This document shows, piece after piece, positions 12,301-24,368 of a stretch of 64,000 nucleotides of DNA. How positions within the stretch are numbered: the stretch's first letter is position 1; the number at the start of each line of letters is the position of its first letter. The stretch is taken from assembly GCA_035048495.1 (NCBI GenBank), contig CM068540.1, positions 4,944,829-5,008,828 of the forward strand, written 5' to 3'. The notes beneath the pieces are model-generated. The model ran no database searches. It was not told where the DNA came from and saw nothing but the letters and a program-made list of their open reading frames with translations. This DNA is from Euptelea pleiosperma (taxonomy: Eukaryota > Streptophyta > Magnoliopsida > Ranunculales > Eupteleaceae). The position numbers and the translations under genes were made by a program.

Positions 12301-15300
12301 TTTTGTGGGCTGCTTCTTAGAAGGAGAGGAACCGAAGGATTTTCGAAGTCAAAGAGGAAGACATTCATGAGGTGGTCCTGGATGTGAAAGCCTAGTTGTA
12401 CCTTTGATCCTCAGTTTCCCCTCTTTTTAGAGGATGTTTTTTGAAGCTTTTGTACATAGATGGTCTAATCTTTTAGGGGATCTCTCTCCTCTTCCAAGGA
12501 GTTAGGTCCGCCTGCTTTTGTGCTTTCTGGGGTTCTCCCCTTCTTCAATGATACACATACACACTTATCCAAAAAAAAAAAAACATCGCGGTTCATATTT
12601 TTCTAAGTTTCGTCGAATTATGGTGATTTATGGAAGAATTCTAGGTTTTCTACATTGTTGATGCACACATTGCGGTCGACCGCGCCTTATGGGTGACCAA
12701 ACGGTTTTGTAAAAGTTGGTGGTGTGCGGTCAACCGAGCAGGGTCGCATTGGGATGCAATCGACCGCGCCCTATGGGGCTCAACTGGCCATAACCCATTT
12801 TGTGCGAAAAGCCTAATTTTGGCCCATTTTGAAGCATACTCACCTCGATTGGCATGTAAATCCTAGAATTCATACTTTATTATATTCATTGATGTATTGA
12901 GATACTTTTACACGTACATCGAGCATGACTATTGTTTAGATTAACAGTAAAGCATGTGGATTATTGTTTTATGAGTTTATCCAGCCTCTCATTGCATTGT
13001 TTCTCATGATAACATGATATATGTGGTAGGTTAAGCATTACTGCATTTCTATGGTTTGTCCGAGGTGTTGGTATATGTACGAGCACTTCGAATAAGTCCT
13101 TGGGTTAATCTATTTCGAAAAATCCAATCCCACCTAGAGTGGAAGCTTTTTATGGGCCTTGGGGCTTGATAAAATTTTGACTATTGATCATCCGATTCAT
13201 CGAAATATAGCCATCCCTTACAAGGCACCAAATCATACCAGATTTTATGAGAAGTAAAACCAGAACCAAGTCCATCCATGTCTTCCAATATAACACAACT
13301 CATCTTACCAAAACCTCACTTTGTCGTTGCTACACACTTTGAAACGAGTTCCAACACCCAAGAATGAACTTTTCAGAGATTTTCATAATACCTTTCCACA
13401 CTCCCATCCCATAATAAGCTTAACTTCTTAACTATCCCAATTCTGATTCCTAATACTAAATTTGTGGTGGATAATGTTGCGCCAAAAAGTTTCCCTCTCA
13501 TCCCTATATCTTAAAACCAGTCACCAAAAAGAGCATTGTTCATAAACCTCAATATATGAATGCCAAGGCCCCCAATTTTCTAGCTAACACACAAACTTCC
13601 AATTGACTAAATGAACCTCTTCTTAGACCCTCTACTAGCCTACAAGATGTCTCTTTGAACTACCCAGGCGAGAATCTTGAAAATAGACATTGTAGATCAG
13701 TATGGTAGCAAGGACACTTTTAATAAGGATAACCACACACACACACACACCCCTAAAAAGAAGAAATTTTTTTTTTCTATGGAACCAACCTTAAGCCACC
13801 TTCTCAAACAACGAACTCCACATATTGGTCGAACTCACCCCTACTCCAATAGGAAGGCCAAGGTACGTAATAAGAAGACTTCCAACAAACACCCACTCTT
13901 TTAGGACATTCCTCGAAAATTCCTTCCTCATCCATATCAATAACAATTACCTGGCCTTTTCTCAAATTCATCCAAAGCCCCCACACAAACTAAAAACACC
14001 ATAAAATTGCTCGTTGATTTTCAACCATAGGGATTCATGGATCTAAAAAAACAACTGTATCACTGACAAATTGTGCGCTATGATGAGCCCCAACTCCCCC
14101 ACCTTTAAATCTTCAATAAGAACCAATAGTAATAAGCACCTCCACAACTAAAATCCGAGACTAAATATATAGGAAAGGGGATAAAGCCCTTGCCTTAGAC
14201 CCTTTGAGCTTTTAATGAAGACTTCCCAAAACATTTTAATAAGAATGGAGAACAAGGCCAAACCCACATAAGCCTTAATCCAATTTCTTCAATTGTCACT
14301 GTGAAATATGTGAATCTAGGGTTAGAGAGGAGAAGAGAACAGAAGTGACGGAGAGAAAGAGAGAGAGAGAGAGATGAACTAGGGTAGTTCGGCCTCCTCA
14401 TTATATATATAACAGAAGTGATGGAGAGAAAGAGAGAGAGAGAGATGAACTAGGGTAGTTTAGCCTCCTCCTACACCCTTACCCTATGATAGCCCATTTT
14501 ATGGTCAGACCACCATGCCAAACCTATTACCACCACCATGGCCTCCTCCCCTACTCACACCATATCCCAGCAAATATCCATTTCACATGAGAGGCATAGC
14601 TTCACTCATGCCACATAACATTGATGGTATTTTGGTTCACATTGGCTACATCATGGGAGAGAGATTGTATTCCACTAGACAAGAGGGTTGCTACGAGTAC
14701 CTTGTCAACTGGAAAGGAATACCAAATTTTGTTTGGAGCGTTAAAGGCCTTATGTGCACGTATATGACATCCTTGACACCCCCACACTGGGAAGACGTGC
14801 ATATGAGATTGTTTGAGACTACTTGGTTTATTGAGGATGAGCCACAACGACTTGATCGTGACATCCTAAATCAATACAACAGCTTTAATTCGTCAGAGAC
14901 GAATTCTTTTCGGCTGGGGAGAATTGATGGGGACATCAAAGTATGACATGGGTTCTACCAATGGAAGATAAGGAAGAAGACTTTGAAGACCTCACATGTA
15001 TGTGCATATCATGAAGACTCCACATTAGAAAGATGCATGTGGGATGCGTAGGGAGTGGAGAGAACTGGGGTACTAACAATGCCTCTCCACATACTAACAC
15101 CATAAGAAGAGAGAACTGGGTTGGTGTCCCACCTAAAATGCGTACCTTCGAATTTGCAACCAATCACAGAACGCCACAAACTCTGTTCCTCCTCCCCAAA
15201 TATCCACAACCACTTACTTCCCTAAGAGCACCATGTTCATGTCTTGAAGGTGCCGAAAACCCAAACCTCCAACCTGTTTAGGCATGCAAATCTTCCCTTA

Positions 15301-18300
15301 ATCGACAAGATGAAACTTATGACTATCACCCTTCCCAATCCATAAGAAATACCACAGAAGCTTTTCCATACTATAAGCAACACTAGCTTGGATAGAAAAC
15401 AAAAGAACGTGAATGGGAAGGCTAAAACTGGTACTCTTGATCAGAGTACTCTTGCCACCCTTCAATAGATAAGATACCTTCTCTTCTACCTAGGTAATCT
15501 CCTCCCAAATCTCTTCAAAACATGGTTCCAAATGGATTTATCCTGATACTTAGCTCCCAAAGGGAACCTGAGATAGGTAGTAAACAATCGACCAACCCTA
15601 CATCCCAAGCTTGTTGCCAGACCCCTCAAATTTGGGACTTCACCCACACCGTACACCTCACTCTTGGCGAGATTAACCTGAAGGCCCAAAACCACCTCGA
15701 AACACCTCAGAATACAACTAAGGTATCAAAGCTAACTAGGGGAAGTATCTGGAAAAAAAAATCATGCCATTCACAAATTGGAGATGAGAAATTATGGGAC
15801 CCAAGTTGCCTCCACGGAAGCCCTCAACAAAACCTCTTTCAACGGCCTTGCAGACCATTCTACTAGGAGTTTCTACCACTACCACGAACAAAAACGGAGA
15901 TAGGGGATCTCCTCATCTTAACCCCCTCGAACTAGTAAAAAAAAACCACAGGAGAACCATTCACTAAGTTGGAGAAAGAAACTGAAGAAATACACACTTT
16001 GATCCACTATTTCCACCTCTCCCTGAAACCCATCTTACAAAGTATGTGATCCAGAAAATTCCAACAAACATGATCATAGGCTTTCTCCATATCGACCTTA
16101 CACAGAATGCCCTCCTCCTTTCCATCCCTAACTCTGGAATCAACACATTCATTAGCAATCAAAACCCCATCCAAAATTTGTCTACAGTTCACAAAAGCCC
16201 GTTGAAATGGGGATATAGTTGAACCCAACACCTCCTTCATCCTAGAGGCCAACGCCTTGGATATGATCTTAATAGGTACTGCTGACAAGATTGGTAGAGC
16301 GAAAGTCACTCAATGACTCCAATCCTTCCTTCATAGAAATGAGTGATAAAAGTGTTATTGGAACAACGATCAAGGTATAACTCTGCCTCAAACTCCTCAA
16401 CAACACGCACGAAGTCCTTCCCCACTATGTCTCAACACTTCTTGAAGAAACCAAGCATGAAACCATCTGGAACTGGACATCGATCTCCACTGAGACCCTT
16501 AATAGCACCCAAAATCTCTTCCCCTATGATTGGTTTCTCCAACCACTCCTACTCCTGACTAATACCATCAAAATGCATTCCATCCACAGTGAGCCTAATG
16601 CAATTCGACTCAGAGTATAGACTAGAGTAAAATATCACTATGATATCCCTAATTCCTTCTTCCTCCACAACTAGAGCCCCTCCCACCCAAAATATTGAGA
16701 TGCCAATACTCCTCTTCTAGCACTCGGAATATGATGAAATAACTCCATATTATTGTCCCCTTCCTTTAACCATTTCACCCTTGACTTTTAGCACCATCTA
16801 ATTTCATTCAAACAAGCCCACTTGACAAATTCTTTCTTGGCTTCAACTCTCCTCCCCTCCTCCAATAGCAGCCCATTTTCTTCAATACTATCGATAGCAA
16901 CTATCTCCTCCAAAAGTGCCAACATCTTCTTGTCCATACGCCCAAAAACCTCTTTGTTCCAATCTTTCAATTTACCCTTTCAGCTTCCTTCTAAACACAA
17001 AACCAGCCTTGCCATAGAAAAGAAAAGATTCCACCACTCTGTCACCAAATCTGAAAAATTAAGTACTTGCAACTAAATGTTCATGAATCTAAAAGGAGGG
17101 AGAACCAGGTTATGATCCGATGCTGGTTTAGGGAGTGCTTGGAAAAATATCGGAACACAACCGTATCCAACAATCAATCACTAGAAATCTATCAAGTCTA
17201 GACATCACCGGCCTCTCTTGATTACTGGACCACGAAAAGTTGGCTCCTTTAAAAGGGATTCCATCAGACAATGTCTACCCACAAAGGCGTCAAAATCCTT
17301 CATACTCTTGATCACCCGACTCCACCCTCTTTTCTCAAAAGAGAAACGAATCACATTAAAATCGCTTCCAATACACCACGGTAAAGCCCACTTTCCACGA
17401 CTAAGATCCGAATCCTTCCAAAAAATCTGATCTAAATTTTTTATCAGAAGGCCGATACACCCTCGAAAGAACTCACTTCTGTTAATCTTCTATATCCATG
17501 CAAATAGCTAAAACTAAATGGTCCCCAATAAGGAAATCCTCCATTTTAACCTTGAACTCGTTCCAGATAATTAAAATGTCATCCGCTGATAATGCTAACC
17601 AACTAAACTCTCTATTTCCCCAATCTCCTCAACCACCACATCATCCAAAACTTCCAATTTAGCCTCCTAAAAAATAGCAACATCCACTTTCCATCTGTGA
17701 ATAGAATTCTTACAAATCACCCTCATATCCCTCCCTCCCAACCCTCTAACATTCCAAGAGAATGTTAAGATTCATAATAACTGACCAACCCCCCCCCCCT
17801 TCCTTCTACTTTAATGCGGGGGCATTTTCACACCGGACTTGAGTGGGGCAGTCTGTATAAATGGGGCACACTCGGGGTGGGATGGCCTGTGTGAAATGGG
17901 ACCCACGAAGGAGGGTTCGACCGAGGCCTAGATTTGGGCTATGAGATAAAGGAATTTAATCTCAAGCTACCAACAGTCGCGGCTTTTGGGGAGTATTGGT
18001 GATGCAGGACATTTAACCAATACTCCCCAAAAGCTGCGACTGTTGGTAGCATGAGATTAAATTCCTTTATCTCATAGCCCATGATCCAGGCCCTGGGTTG
18101 ACCCTCCTTCGTGGGTCCCATTTCACACGGGCCATCCCACCCCGAGTGTGCCCCATATACGCAGGCTGCCCCACTCGAGCCCGGTGTGACAATGCCCCTG
18201 CATTAATCACCCCCAGTGAGGAGTCTCGAACACAAGACCTCCCGCTCTGATACCACTTTGATGCAGGACATTTAACCAATACTCCCCAAAAGCCGCGACT

Positions 18301-21300
18301 GTTGGTAACGTGAGATTAAATTCCTTTATATAGCCCATGATCCAGGCCCTCAGTTGAACCCTCCTTCGTGGGTCCCATTTCACACGGGCCATCCCACCCC
18401 GAGTGTGCCCCATATACGCAAGCTGCCTCACTTGAGCCCGGTGTGAAAATGCCCCTACATTAATTGGTTAAATGTCCTGCATCATACTTCCTCTTCCTCA
18501 ATTAGAAATCTCGTTTCCGACAAGTTATGGATCTCTCTAGCCAGCTTCAACTACCTTCTAACAGGTTAGCACTAGCATAAGGCGAACTGTCCTCTATCTC
18601 ATGCTCCACCATATCCAAAACCCCATCTACCATATGTGCTTTATTGCATCCCCCTATTGATGCAGGTGTCATTTGTACCCCCAACAACTCTATATCTGAA
18701 TCGCCACCAGTGCCTAGAACTTGGTGCAATTGGTCAAGCTCTATAGTTGTGGACAAAGCCTTGATCTCCTTATCGTACCCATGATAGGAGAGTCCCAGAA
18801 AGTACCGAACTCCATAACCTTGCTCAGAAACCAACCCGACACCTCGTGAGGACCCCCTTCTCCCAAACCAGAACCTAAATAACATTCCAAATCACTGGTA
18901 AAGGAGTCCCTCACTTCTATTGTCGTCCTCTCCTCTGACTCTGCCTGGAGAATATGATGCGGTTCGTCAACTACATCTGCCCATCTAACCTTCTTCCCTC
19001 CTTCCTTCAATCTCCTGGAATATGCATGTGCAATGAGCGAACATATCGGGCTGATGACTTCTGAGAGCCCTCCCTCCTCTCTACAGGCCTCCCCGGCCTC
19101 ACAACCCCAAACAAAAATGTTTTGGACAGGAAACCCCACCTGCAAACAAAGCGGTGACTTTTGGGGAGAACTTGAGAACGATCGCTTCTCGTCCGTCAAA
19201 GACTTCCCCAAGCGATAGTCCTCCAGAAAGAAGGCTTCTCTTCTTGCTAACTCACCCTCTTTAGTCTCGTCGACCCCCTTCTCCTTCCAATTCTGAAAAC
19301 ACTTCTACAGTCCCTTACCAAAGAACACCCCTTCGACTCCCTCCTTGCTAGGTTCCTATTCGCGAGCAAAACACTCGCCTTTGAAGATGAACATTTTATG
19401 GACGTTAACATCCTGTCTAGAAGCAGCTTGGTTTATGGACGGTCCGGCAGCTTCAAACAAGACCCCCTTACCTTTTCCACTTTTTTGCAACTAAACCCCT
19501 GGAGCCCTAAAATTGTTCCGCGGTACCGAGGGCTCTCGCATACTAATCCTCGTACAAGTATTTCTAAATTGGGGCTATCTCCATCAAAGAGAAATGCTCC
19601 ACCCAGATGCTCACTCTGAAAACTAGCTCGTCAAACAAGAAGCTCGCTATTGCCAGAATTTCAGAACCTCGTTTAACCTGTAACCTAGCCCATTCCACAC
19701 AACATTGATCCAATCTCTCTATCGACTGCAACAAAGCACCCACATAGATCCCCCCAAAGCTTGAAAGACGTAGATTCCCCACAGGTGGAAGTTAACAGCA
19801 TCACATTGGTTCTTTGGAGGCATGCCAATACCCGTACCCCCCGAAACAACCTCGGCCTCTCTGATATCTCTGTTTCTGAAACTCCCGTGAAGGGAACATC
19901 CACCGTACCTCCATCATGGATTCAGGCAACCACCATGAAATTGTTACAGATAAAAAAGATTAAAAGAAAGGGAAAAGAATTTCGAGGTACATCTCAATCA
20001 GTTGAAAAACGAGATGTCTTGACCGAGATGGCACAAGACAAACCCCCATATATCACTCCGTTCATCCCTAAGACTGAGATGTCTCAGCCGAGACATTGCA
20101 AGACAGAATGATACTTTGAACCATGATTAAAAGGTTTTCTTTAATGCACTACTAAATGCAAAGACAATTAGGGAAGACAGCTCTAATAAAATAAATAAAA
20201 ATAAAAAACTATCCACACCTCTTGGCCAACAAATGCACTCAGTCATTATACACAATAAACCTATTAGACGCATTTGTATGGAAACTATATGTACCTCTAT
20301 TTTAAAGAGGAATACTTTTTTTACTAGAAAAATATAACAGAATTCAACACAAATAGCGCTACATAGAGAATAACGGAACACACACACCCCACCCCACCCC
20401 AACCCCAGGGAAAGCCAGCTTCAAGGCAGTATGAAGAAGGAAAGAGAATTGAGAAAAGAAAAAAAATTCAAAGTGAAACCACCATATCAAAAGGTCTCTA
20501 AAACTACTAACTAGTGAAATGAGGCTGTGTAGATGATGAAGCCATTGGTGGAAGCACCAAAGTACCAAATCTCATGTGGTTTCAATTTGGCTTCTCTCTT
20601 GATGGTGCAAATTTGATTTGAGTCAGTATCTCACGTGCTTCTCTTATATATTAAGTTCCTCGATGCTAAGCGGGTGACAATAATACATTAACAATGAAGA
20701 GAATTTACAAGGCTAGGGAGGAGAACTCCAGGCATACAAAGAGTTTACACCATTTTTGCAAAAGGGGGAGTTCCACATCATTATAAACCAAGTATGGCAG
20801 AAATCTCGGAGTTGTCTGTTGACACCTTCCCAATTTGAGTTTTTCATTCTAAATCTATCACAGAGGCTATTTCAAAAGAATCAAAACTACTGTGAGAGGG
20901 TAGAATACCTAGGTTAAAAAAAAATTTAGTTTGCGAGAAGGGATTAGCTGGTTAGATTGTTAGCATCCTCTATCAGGTACTTTTCTTTCTGAGAAGTGTG
21001 GAGATTATGTTAACAGCAAAGAGAATTTACAAGGTTAGGGAAGAGAATTTCATGTATACAAAGAGTTCCGAAGTACACCATAGTTTTGCAAAAGGGGGGA
21101 GTCCATGTCATTCTAAACCAAGTATAACTAAAATCTAAGTTTTTTGTTGATACCTTCCCAAATTGTGTTTTCAATTCTAAATCCATCAGAAACACCATTT
21201 TAGAACCACCATGACAGGGTAGTATCCCTGGATTCAAGTTTTTTAGTTTGCTAGAAGGTGTTAGCTGGTTGGTCGTAGTCATCATTAACAGGTATTTTCC

Positions 21301-23074
21301 ATTCTATATTGGTAAAACATGATGATATGTTTGAATACGATTCCTGAAATCATCTCAGCAAATTATTGACCGTGGGCATATGAGGTTCAGTTCATGAAAA
21401 GAAAAACAAAATTCAATTATCATCAACTAAAAACAAAAATCCACCCAAGGTGTACGCTTGATTCAGGAATAACACCCAAACAAACAAGAAATCAATAACC
21501 AACAGATGCAAATCTATTTTCAAGTTGTCAAAGACTTGCAATTACAACAGGAACCAAATACATGGGAATCATTTAAGCATATCAACAATAGTTCACTATC
21601 AAGCATTCACTTATTTCTACATACCCGAAAGTTATTCTTTAGACTTGGTTACAATTAAGTAGATATTGTACACCTTTTTCCTAGTTAGATAATAATGTTA
21701 TGACTTATGATAAACTTGGACAAGACCAACCTGATTCATCTCCGACACGAGCTGATTCAATATCTTCAAACCAATGGCATAATGATTTGATGTTGCCTGA
21801 TTTGAAAAAAGAAAAGAAAAAAAAAAGTTGTTTGTGAGAAACCTTACAGCTTCAATCATTGTTGGACCCGCGACTAGGAACTGCCTGCATAGAGCATAAC
21901 ATACCAAAAACAAACTAGAGATAAAGGGAAATCTAAAGGGTGAGTATAACTAAGTCGTCAAAAAAACTAGAACAGTTTCAATTGCATCAAGCCATGGGAG
22001 TTAAAGACTCCCAGCATCATCAACTTTACACCAGCCACATATTATTGCTTGTCATAAATAGCAGCTTAAAATGAATTGATACATTAAGACATGGGAACAG
22101 TAAATCCAGTTATCCTTGAATGAAGTAGTAGATAAATGCAATGATGCTAAACATAACATTAACATAATACATGAGAATGTTGGTTTAGAAATTCCAGATT
22201 TATGGACAAGTTGGATAAGAAATAACTAATCATTAATTGGGCTGGAAGTCCTAGCCACGCCCTTTATATAAAGAAACATGTCTTGACATCGTCAAAATGG
22301 TGTCTGGACACAAATTAAGACAAACTTGGGTAATTAAATAAAGAAATAACAACAGAAAATGCTTTCAAGTAACTTGGATAACTTGCAGATCAGAAAATTG
22401 GTACTACATTTCTTTTTTGATAATCACATTGGCAGAGTGATGAGAAAATATGTACCAATTGATATTATGTTTCGTTGATGGCAAAGTGATAGAAAATATG
22501 TACCATTTGATATTATGTTTCATTTTTTTTATTTATTTTTTTGATATTATGTTTCATTGACAATAGTAAACATTAAATCATTGCTTCAAGTAATATTCTG
22601 ATTACATGATATTGTATCTGCACCCAGAAAGAGAAAAAAAAAATAGTATTTATTGCTGTTAGCTTTAAGTAAGAACAGAAACAAAACAACAAATAGGTCA
22701 TCAAATAAAGCACAAATTCAAGTAGTGAGCGACAATAAAGCTATAGGCATCCCACCCAATGTTCTGTAGACTGCATATGTTAAATTACAGACAGATAAAA
22801 AAAAAACAAAACCAAGGTAACCCTGGTTCCAAAAGCCTTGTGGTCCCTAGGAGTTGGTGACAAAAATTCCGATAAAAGCACATGCAGGATGTCTAGGTAG
22901 AGTGAAACTACTTACAGTTCTACATAAGACAATGTATAAGCAATTCGAGCTTTAAAGTAGAGCATATCAGAACCTAATGTCAATGGATTAACATCGAAAA
23001 AGCATTGCAAATGATAGGCAAACATAAACCTTCAATCTAAAATCAGAATGCTACAGCAAGTCAGTAACAAACAG

Positions 23075-23132
<58 letters not shown>

Positions 23133-24368
23133 GAAGTCAAATGTAAAGGCATTAGTAACTTTTCAAGTTCTCTCAACAAAAAGAAAAGGCAGATAGTTGA
23201 CCCATCATGCATGAATGGACCTATAATTAAGCACCTCTCTTTAAAAATTGAAGAGGCACGTAAAAGTGTAAAACATATTATAATGACTAAAAGGAAAAAC
23301 ACCAGCAGGAAATAGCATTTTTTTTATAACATAGGGTTGTCCCCACCCCCTTTGGAAGTAGGACTAATCCCAACGGATACGCAGCAGGAAATAGAATATG
23401 ATAATCAGCTCATTTCATTATCGAAGAAATTAGTGAGTCTGTCTGATTGAACAGTAAAACAACTGCATAGAACCTTTGAAGCAGGGAAGCAACACACAGG
23501 ACCAAAAAAAAAAAAAACCAAAGATATGAAGGTTACATTAAAGTTAGAACGTAATATAGAGAAGTCGTGTCACCTGACTCAAAAAGTTCATTGACTCTTT
23601 AACCGCCTCTCTGAATCTATCATCATCGAACCACCCAAACTTTGTAACCCGGCAAAAGAGTTGAATCAGGGACCCAGTTACAAAAGGCTGCAAGTCAGGT
23701 CCTCTGGTGGCCAGATAGTTTATCAGATAGTTTCCTTCAGACAAAGTGCAGACCAGTCAATTCAGAAAAGTGTACAAGTAAAAAATTATTTGAAAGTAAA
23801 TGTAAAATGGTGATCATGGACATAATTTGTAAGGGTTATGAACACAAACATTAAACAAGGTAACGGTCTGCATTTTCGAAAATTTTAACACCTTCCAATC
23901 TCAAATTTATCCATACAAAATAGAAAAAATCACGAAAGAGAAATTATGTGACCAAGGATAGTGGCCAGTCAAAACACTTGCACGAAATGATATCTGCATT
24001 ATACAGCAAGAAAGAAAAAGCAACCAAACAAACCCAGAATTTGCCACAGAATGGAAGCCATATATAAGATTTTCATCCTAAAACAATGATTGGGCAAAAA
24101 TATCTATAAGCAGAACAAGAATATTACGGATATCAAGCCGGAGCTGCAAAGAGAGGCTGTTCTCTGTCACTTGCTTCAACAAGCTTGAACTAGCCAACAT
24201 CAATGCATAAGGAGTCAATGCATTGTCCAGAATGTATTGACATTGTGAAATGTAATCGATGTTCACAGAAAAGCACTTCAGAGTGCTCTCTGCATGAGCT
24301 CTTTCAGCTGAGTCTTGTGAATTGTAAAGCCTTTCACACAACGCTTCCAGTTGCGCTAAACTCTCCAT
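9258..24368 (-). CDS. XPO7: Exportin-7-like nuclear export receptor, 5' part (six coding exons)
   Basis: Six exons with GT-AG borders join in frame to 264 codons: 24368-24128, 23734-23574, 21796-21731, 9859-9742, 9592-9483 and 9353-9258. The protein begins [20 protein letters not shown] and matches plant and animal exportin-7 (RanBP16) along its length, for example [58 protein letters not shown] and [19 protein letters not shown]. Exportin-7 is an importin-beta family HEAT-repeat karyopherin that carries cargo out of the nucleus with RanGTP; this part is the N-terminal Ran-binding arch. The family is usually about 1,050 residues, so roughly three quarters lies beyond the left edge or is lost. 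Intron 3 is about 11.9 kb and full of transposons. No stop or frameshift was found, so the gene is probably real, though a 5' fragment cannot be excluded. Confidence 0.9.
9483..9592 (-). CDS. XPO7: Exportin-7-like exon 5
   Basis: 110 nt; acceptor ATGCAG/TTGCGA, donor CAG/GTGCAC. It encodes [13 protein letters not shown] followed by the [17 protein letters not shown] block. Confidence 0.9.
9742..9859 (-). CDS. XPO7: Exportin-7-like exon 4
   Basis: 118 nt; acceptor ATTAG/CCTAAT, donor GACG/GTATGC. It begins [15 protein letters not shown], which continues the MNQ of exon 3 exactly as in other plant exportin-7 proteins, confirming the splice across the giant intron. Confidence 0.9.
10645..10985. 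repeat. GA microsatellite and GGGCCC palindromes in intron 3
   Basis: A (GA)n run at about 10,651-10,678 is followed by AAGTGGGGGGCCCACCACTT and a near copy about 80 bp later, both imperfect palindromes. This resembles an LTR or MITE end, but no partner end was found. Confidence 0.4.
11330..13170 (+). mobile_element. Possible gypsy-type LTR remnant, interrupted by a LINE
   Basis: The region is LTR-like in style: a pyrimidine-rich leader (TCTCTCTTCTCTCTCTC, about 11,575-11,600), GGTCGACCGCG motifs (12,673-12,770) and a downstream part with GAGGTGTTGGTATATGTACG (13,061-13,080). No paired LTR, PBS or PPT was found, so the class is a guess. It lies in intron 3 of the exportin-7-like gene, antisense to it. 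Confidence 0.3.
12053..12580 (+). mobile_element. 5'-truncated LINE with poly(A) and TSD
   Basis: The insert ends in a 10-13 base A tract (12,571-12,583). It is flanked by ACATCTCGGTTC (12,041-12,052) and ACATCGCGGTTC (12,583-12,594), a 14-15 bp duplication with one mismatch once the preceding A residues are counted. The coding remnant carries the reverse-transcriptase zinc-binding domain of plant LINEs: C-V-L-W-K then [15 protein letters not shown]. This is the extreme 3' end of an L1-type LINE inserted by target-primed reverse transcription. Confidence 0.85.
13175..14200 (-). pseudogene. LINE reverse transcriptase fragment (LINE-A)
   Basis: Translated leftwards in broken frames: [10 protein letters not shown], then [11 protein letters not shown] where the catalytic FADD box should be (Ala and the first Asp replaced), then [19 protein letters not shown], then [19 protein letters not shown]. 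The order fits the C-terminal half of a plant L1 RT. Multiple stops are present. Both ends are undefined. Confidence 0.7.
14320..14480. repeat. Direct repeat of about 65 bp with GA tracts
   Basis: Two adjacent copies contain ACAGAAGTGAYGGAGAGAAA, a GA run and ATGAACTAGGGTAGTT, at about 14,339-14,400 and 14,411-14,472. Confidence 0.6.
14515..14946 (+). pseudogene. Chromodomain-like Ty3/gypsy integrase tail fragment
   Basis: A 143-codon frame contains [17 protein letters not shown], which resembles the chromodomain core at the C-terminus of chromovirus integrases, followed by [17 protein letters not shown]. No other gypsy domain lies next to it, so it is an isolated fragment. Identification rests on one short motif. 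Confidence 0.45.
14985..19920 (-). pseudogene. LINE (L1-type), ORF1-endonuclease-RT remnant (LINE-B)
   Basis: Reading leftwards, ORF1 (about 19,900-18,500) has [16 protein letters not shown], a DUF4283-type segment, and later [17 protein letters not shown]. An endonuclease region follows (about 17,760-17,100), then a linker ([20 protein letters not shown], 16,970-16,788). The RT core (16,309-16,007) has [20 protein letters not shown] and [20 protein letters not shown]. The FADD box is degraded to FVNGM near 15,765. [17 protein letters not shown] lies near 15,690-15,640, and the RT tail [12 protein letters not shown]...[11 protein letters not shown] lies at 15,290-15,130. Stops and frameshifts are frequent. 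The 3' tail with poly(A) is missing at about 14,985, and a TRIM-like cluster splits ORF1 from the endonuclease. Confidence 0.8.
17800..18485 (-). mobile_element. TRIM-like LTR cluster with an inverted LTR copy
   Basis: One unit (18,260-18,485) begins TGATGCAGGACATTTAACCA and ends with its inverse. Left of it, on the minus strand, comes GTGGTATCAGAGC (about 18,240-18,252), an initiator-tRNA-Met PBS. Next is a short internal piece and a second, incomplete unit in the same orientation (about 18,003-18,200). A third copy (about 17,810-18,001) is inverted against the second, giving a hairpin with arms of some 65 well-matched bases at 17,936-18,001 and 18,019-18,085 and a 17-base loop. No coding capacity is present, as in TRIM elements. 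It interrupts LINE-B. Confidence 0.65.
20690..21300. repeat. Diverged tandem duplication, period 322 bp
   Basis: Two units start at 20,690 and 21,012 with AACA.YRAAGAGAATTTACAAGG and share TTTTGCAAAAGGGGG, CTAAACCAAGTAT-like and TTAGCTGGTT blocks. It lies in intron 3 of the exportin-7-like gene. Confidence 0.75.
21731..21796 (-). CDS. XPO7: Exportin-7-like exon 3
   Basis: 66 nt, phase 0 on both sides; acceptor TCAG/GCAACA, donor CAG/GTTGGT. It encodes 22 residues ending [10 protein letters not shown]. The following intron is about 11.9 kb. Confidence 0.87.
21797..23573 (-). other. Exportin-7-like intron 2
   Basis: A 1,777-bp AT-rich intron containing a compound microsatellite at about 23,076-23,129, (GT)n followed by (GA)n. 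No transposon boundary was recognised, and no gene on either strand. Confidence 0.6.
23574..23734 (-). CDS. XPO7: Exportin-7-like exon 2
   Basis: 161 nt; acceptor CTGAAG/GAAACT, donor CAG/GTGACA. It completes Arg-81 and adds 53 codons, including [18 protein letters not shown]. Confidence 0.9.
24128..24368 (-). CDS. XPO7: Exportin-7-like exon 1 (start codon exon)
   Basis: It encodes residues 1-80 plus one base. ATG at 24368-24366 is chosen because [10 protein letters not shown] is the conserved family start; the frame stays open upstream but only with non-ATG codons. The donor reads CC/GTAATA. This is the importin-beta N-terminal region. Confidence 0.9.

Noticed and set aside
18240..18252. 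tRNA gene or tRNA fragment
   Set aside because: The GGTATCAGAGC stretch is only a retroelement primer-binding site; no cloverleaf is present.
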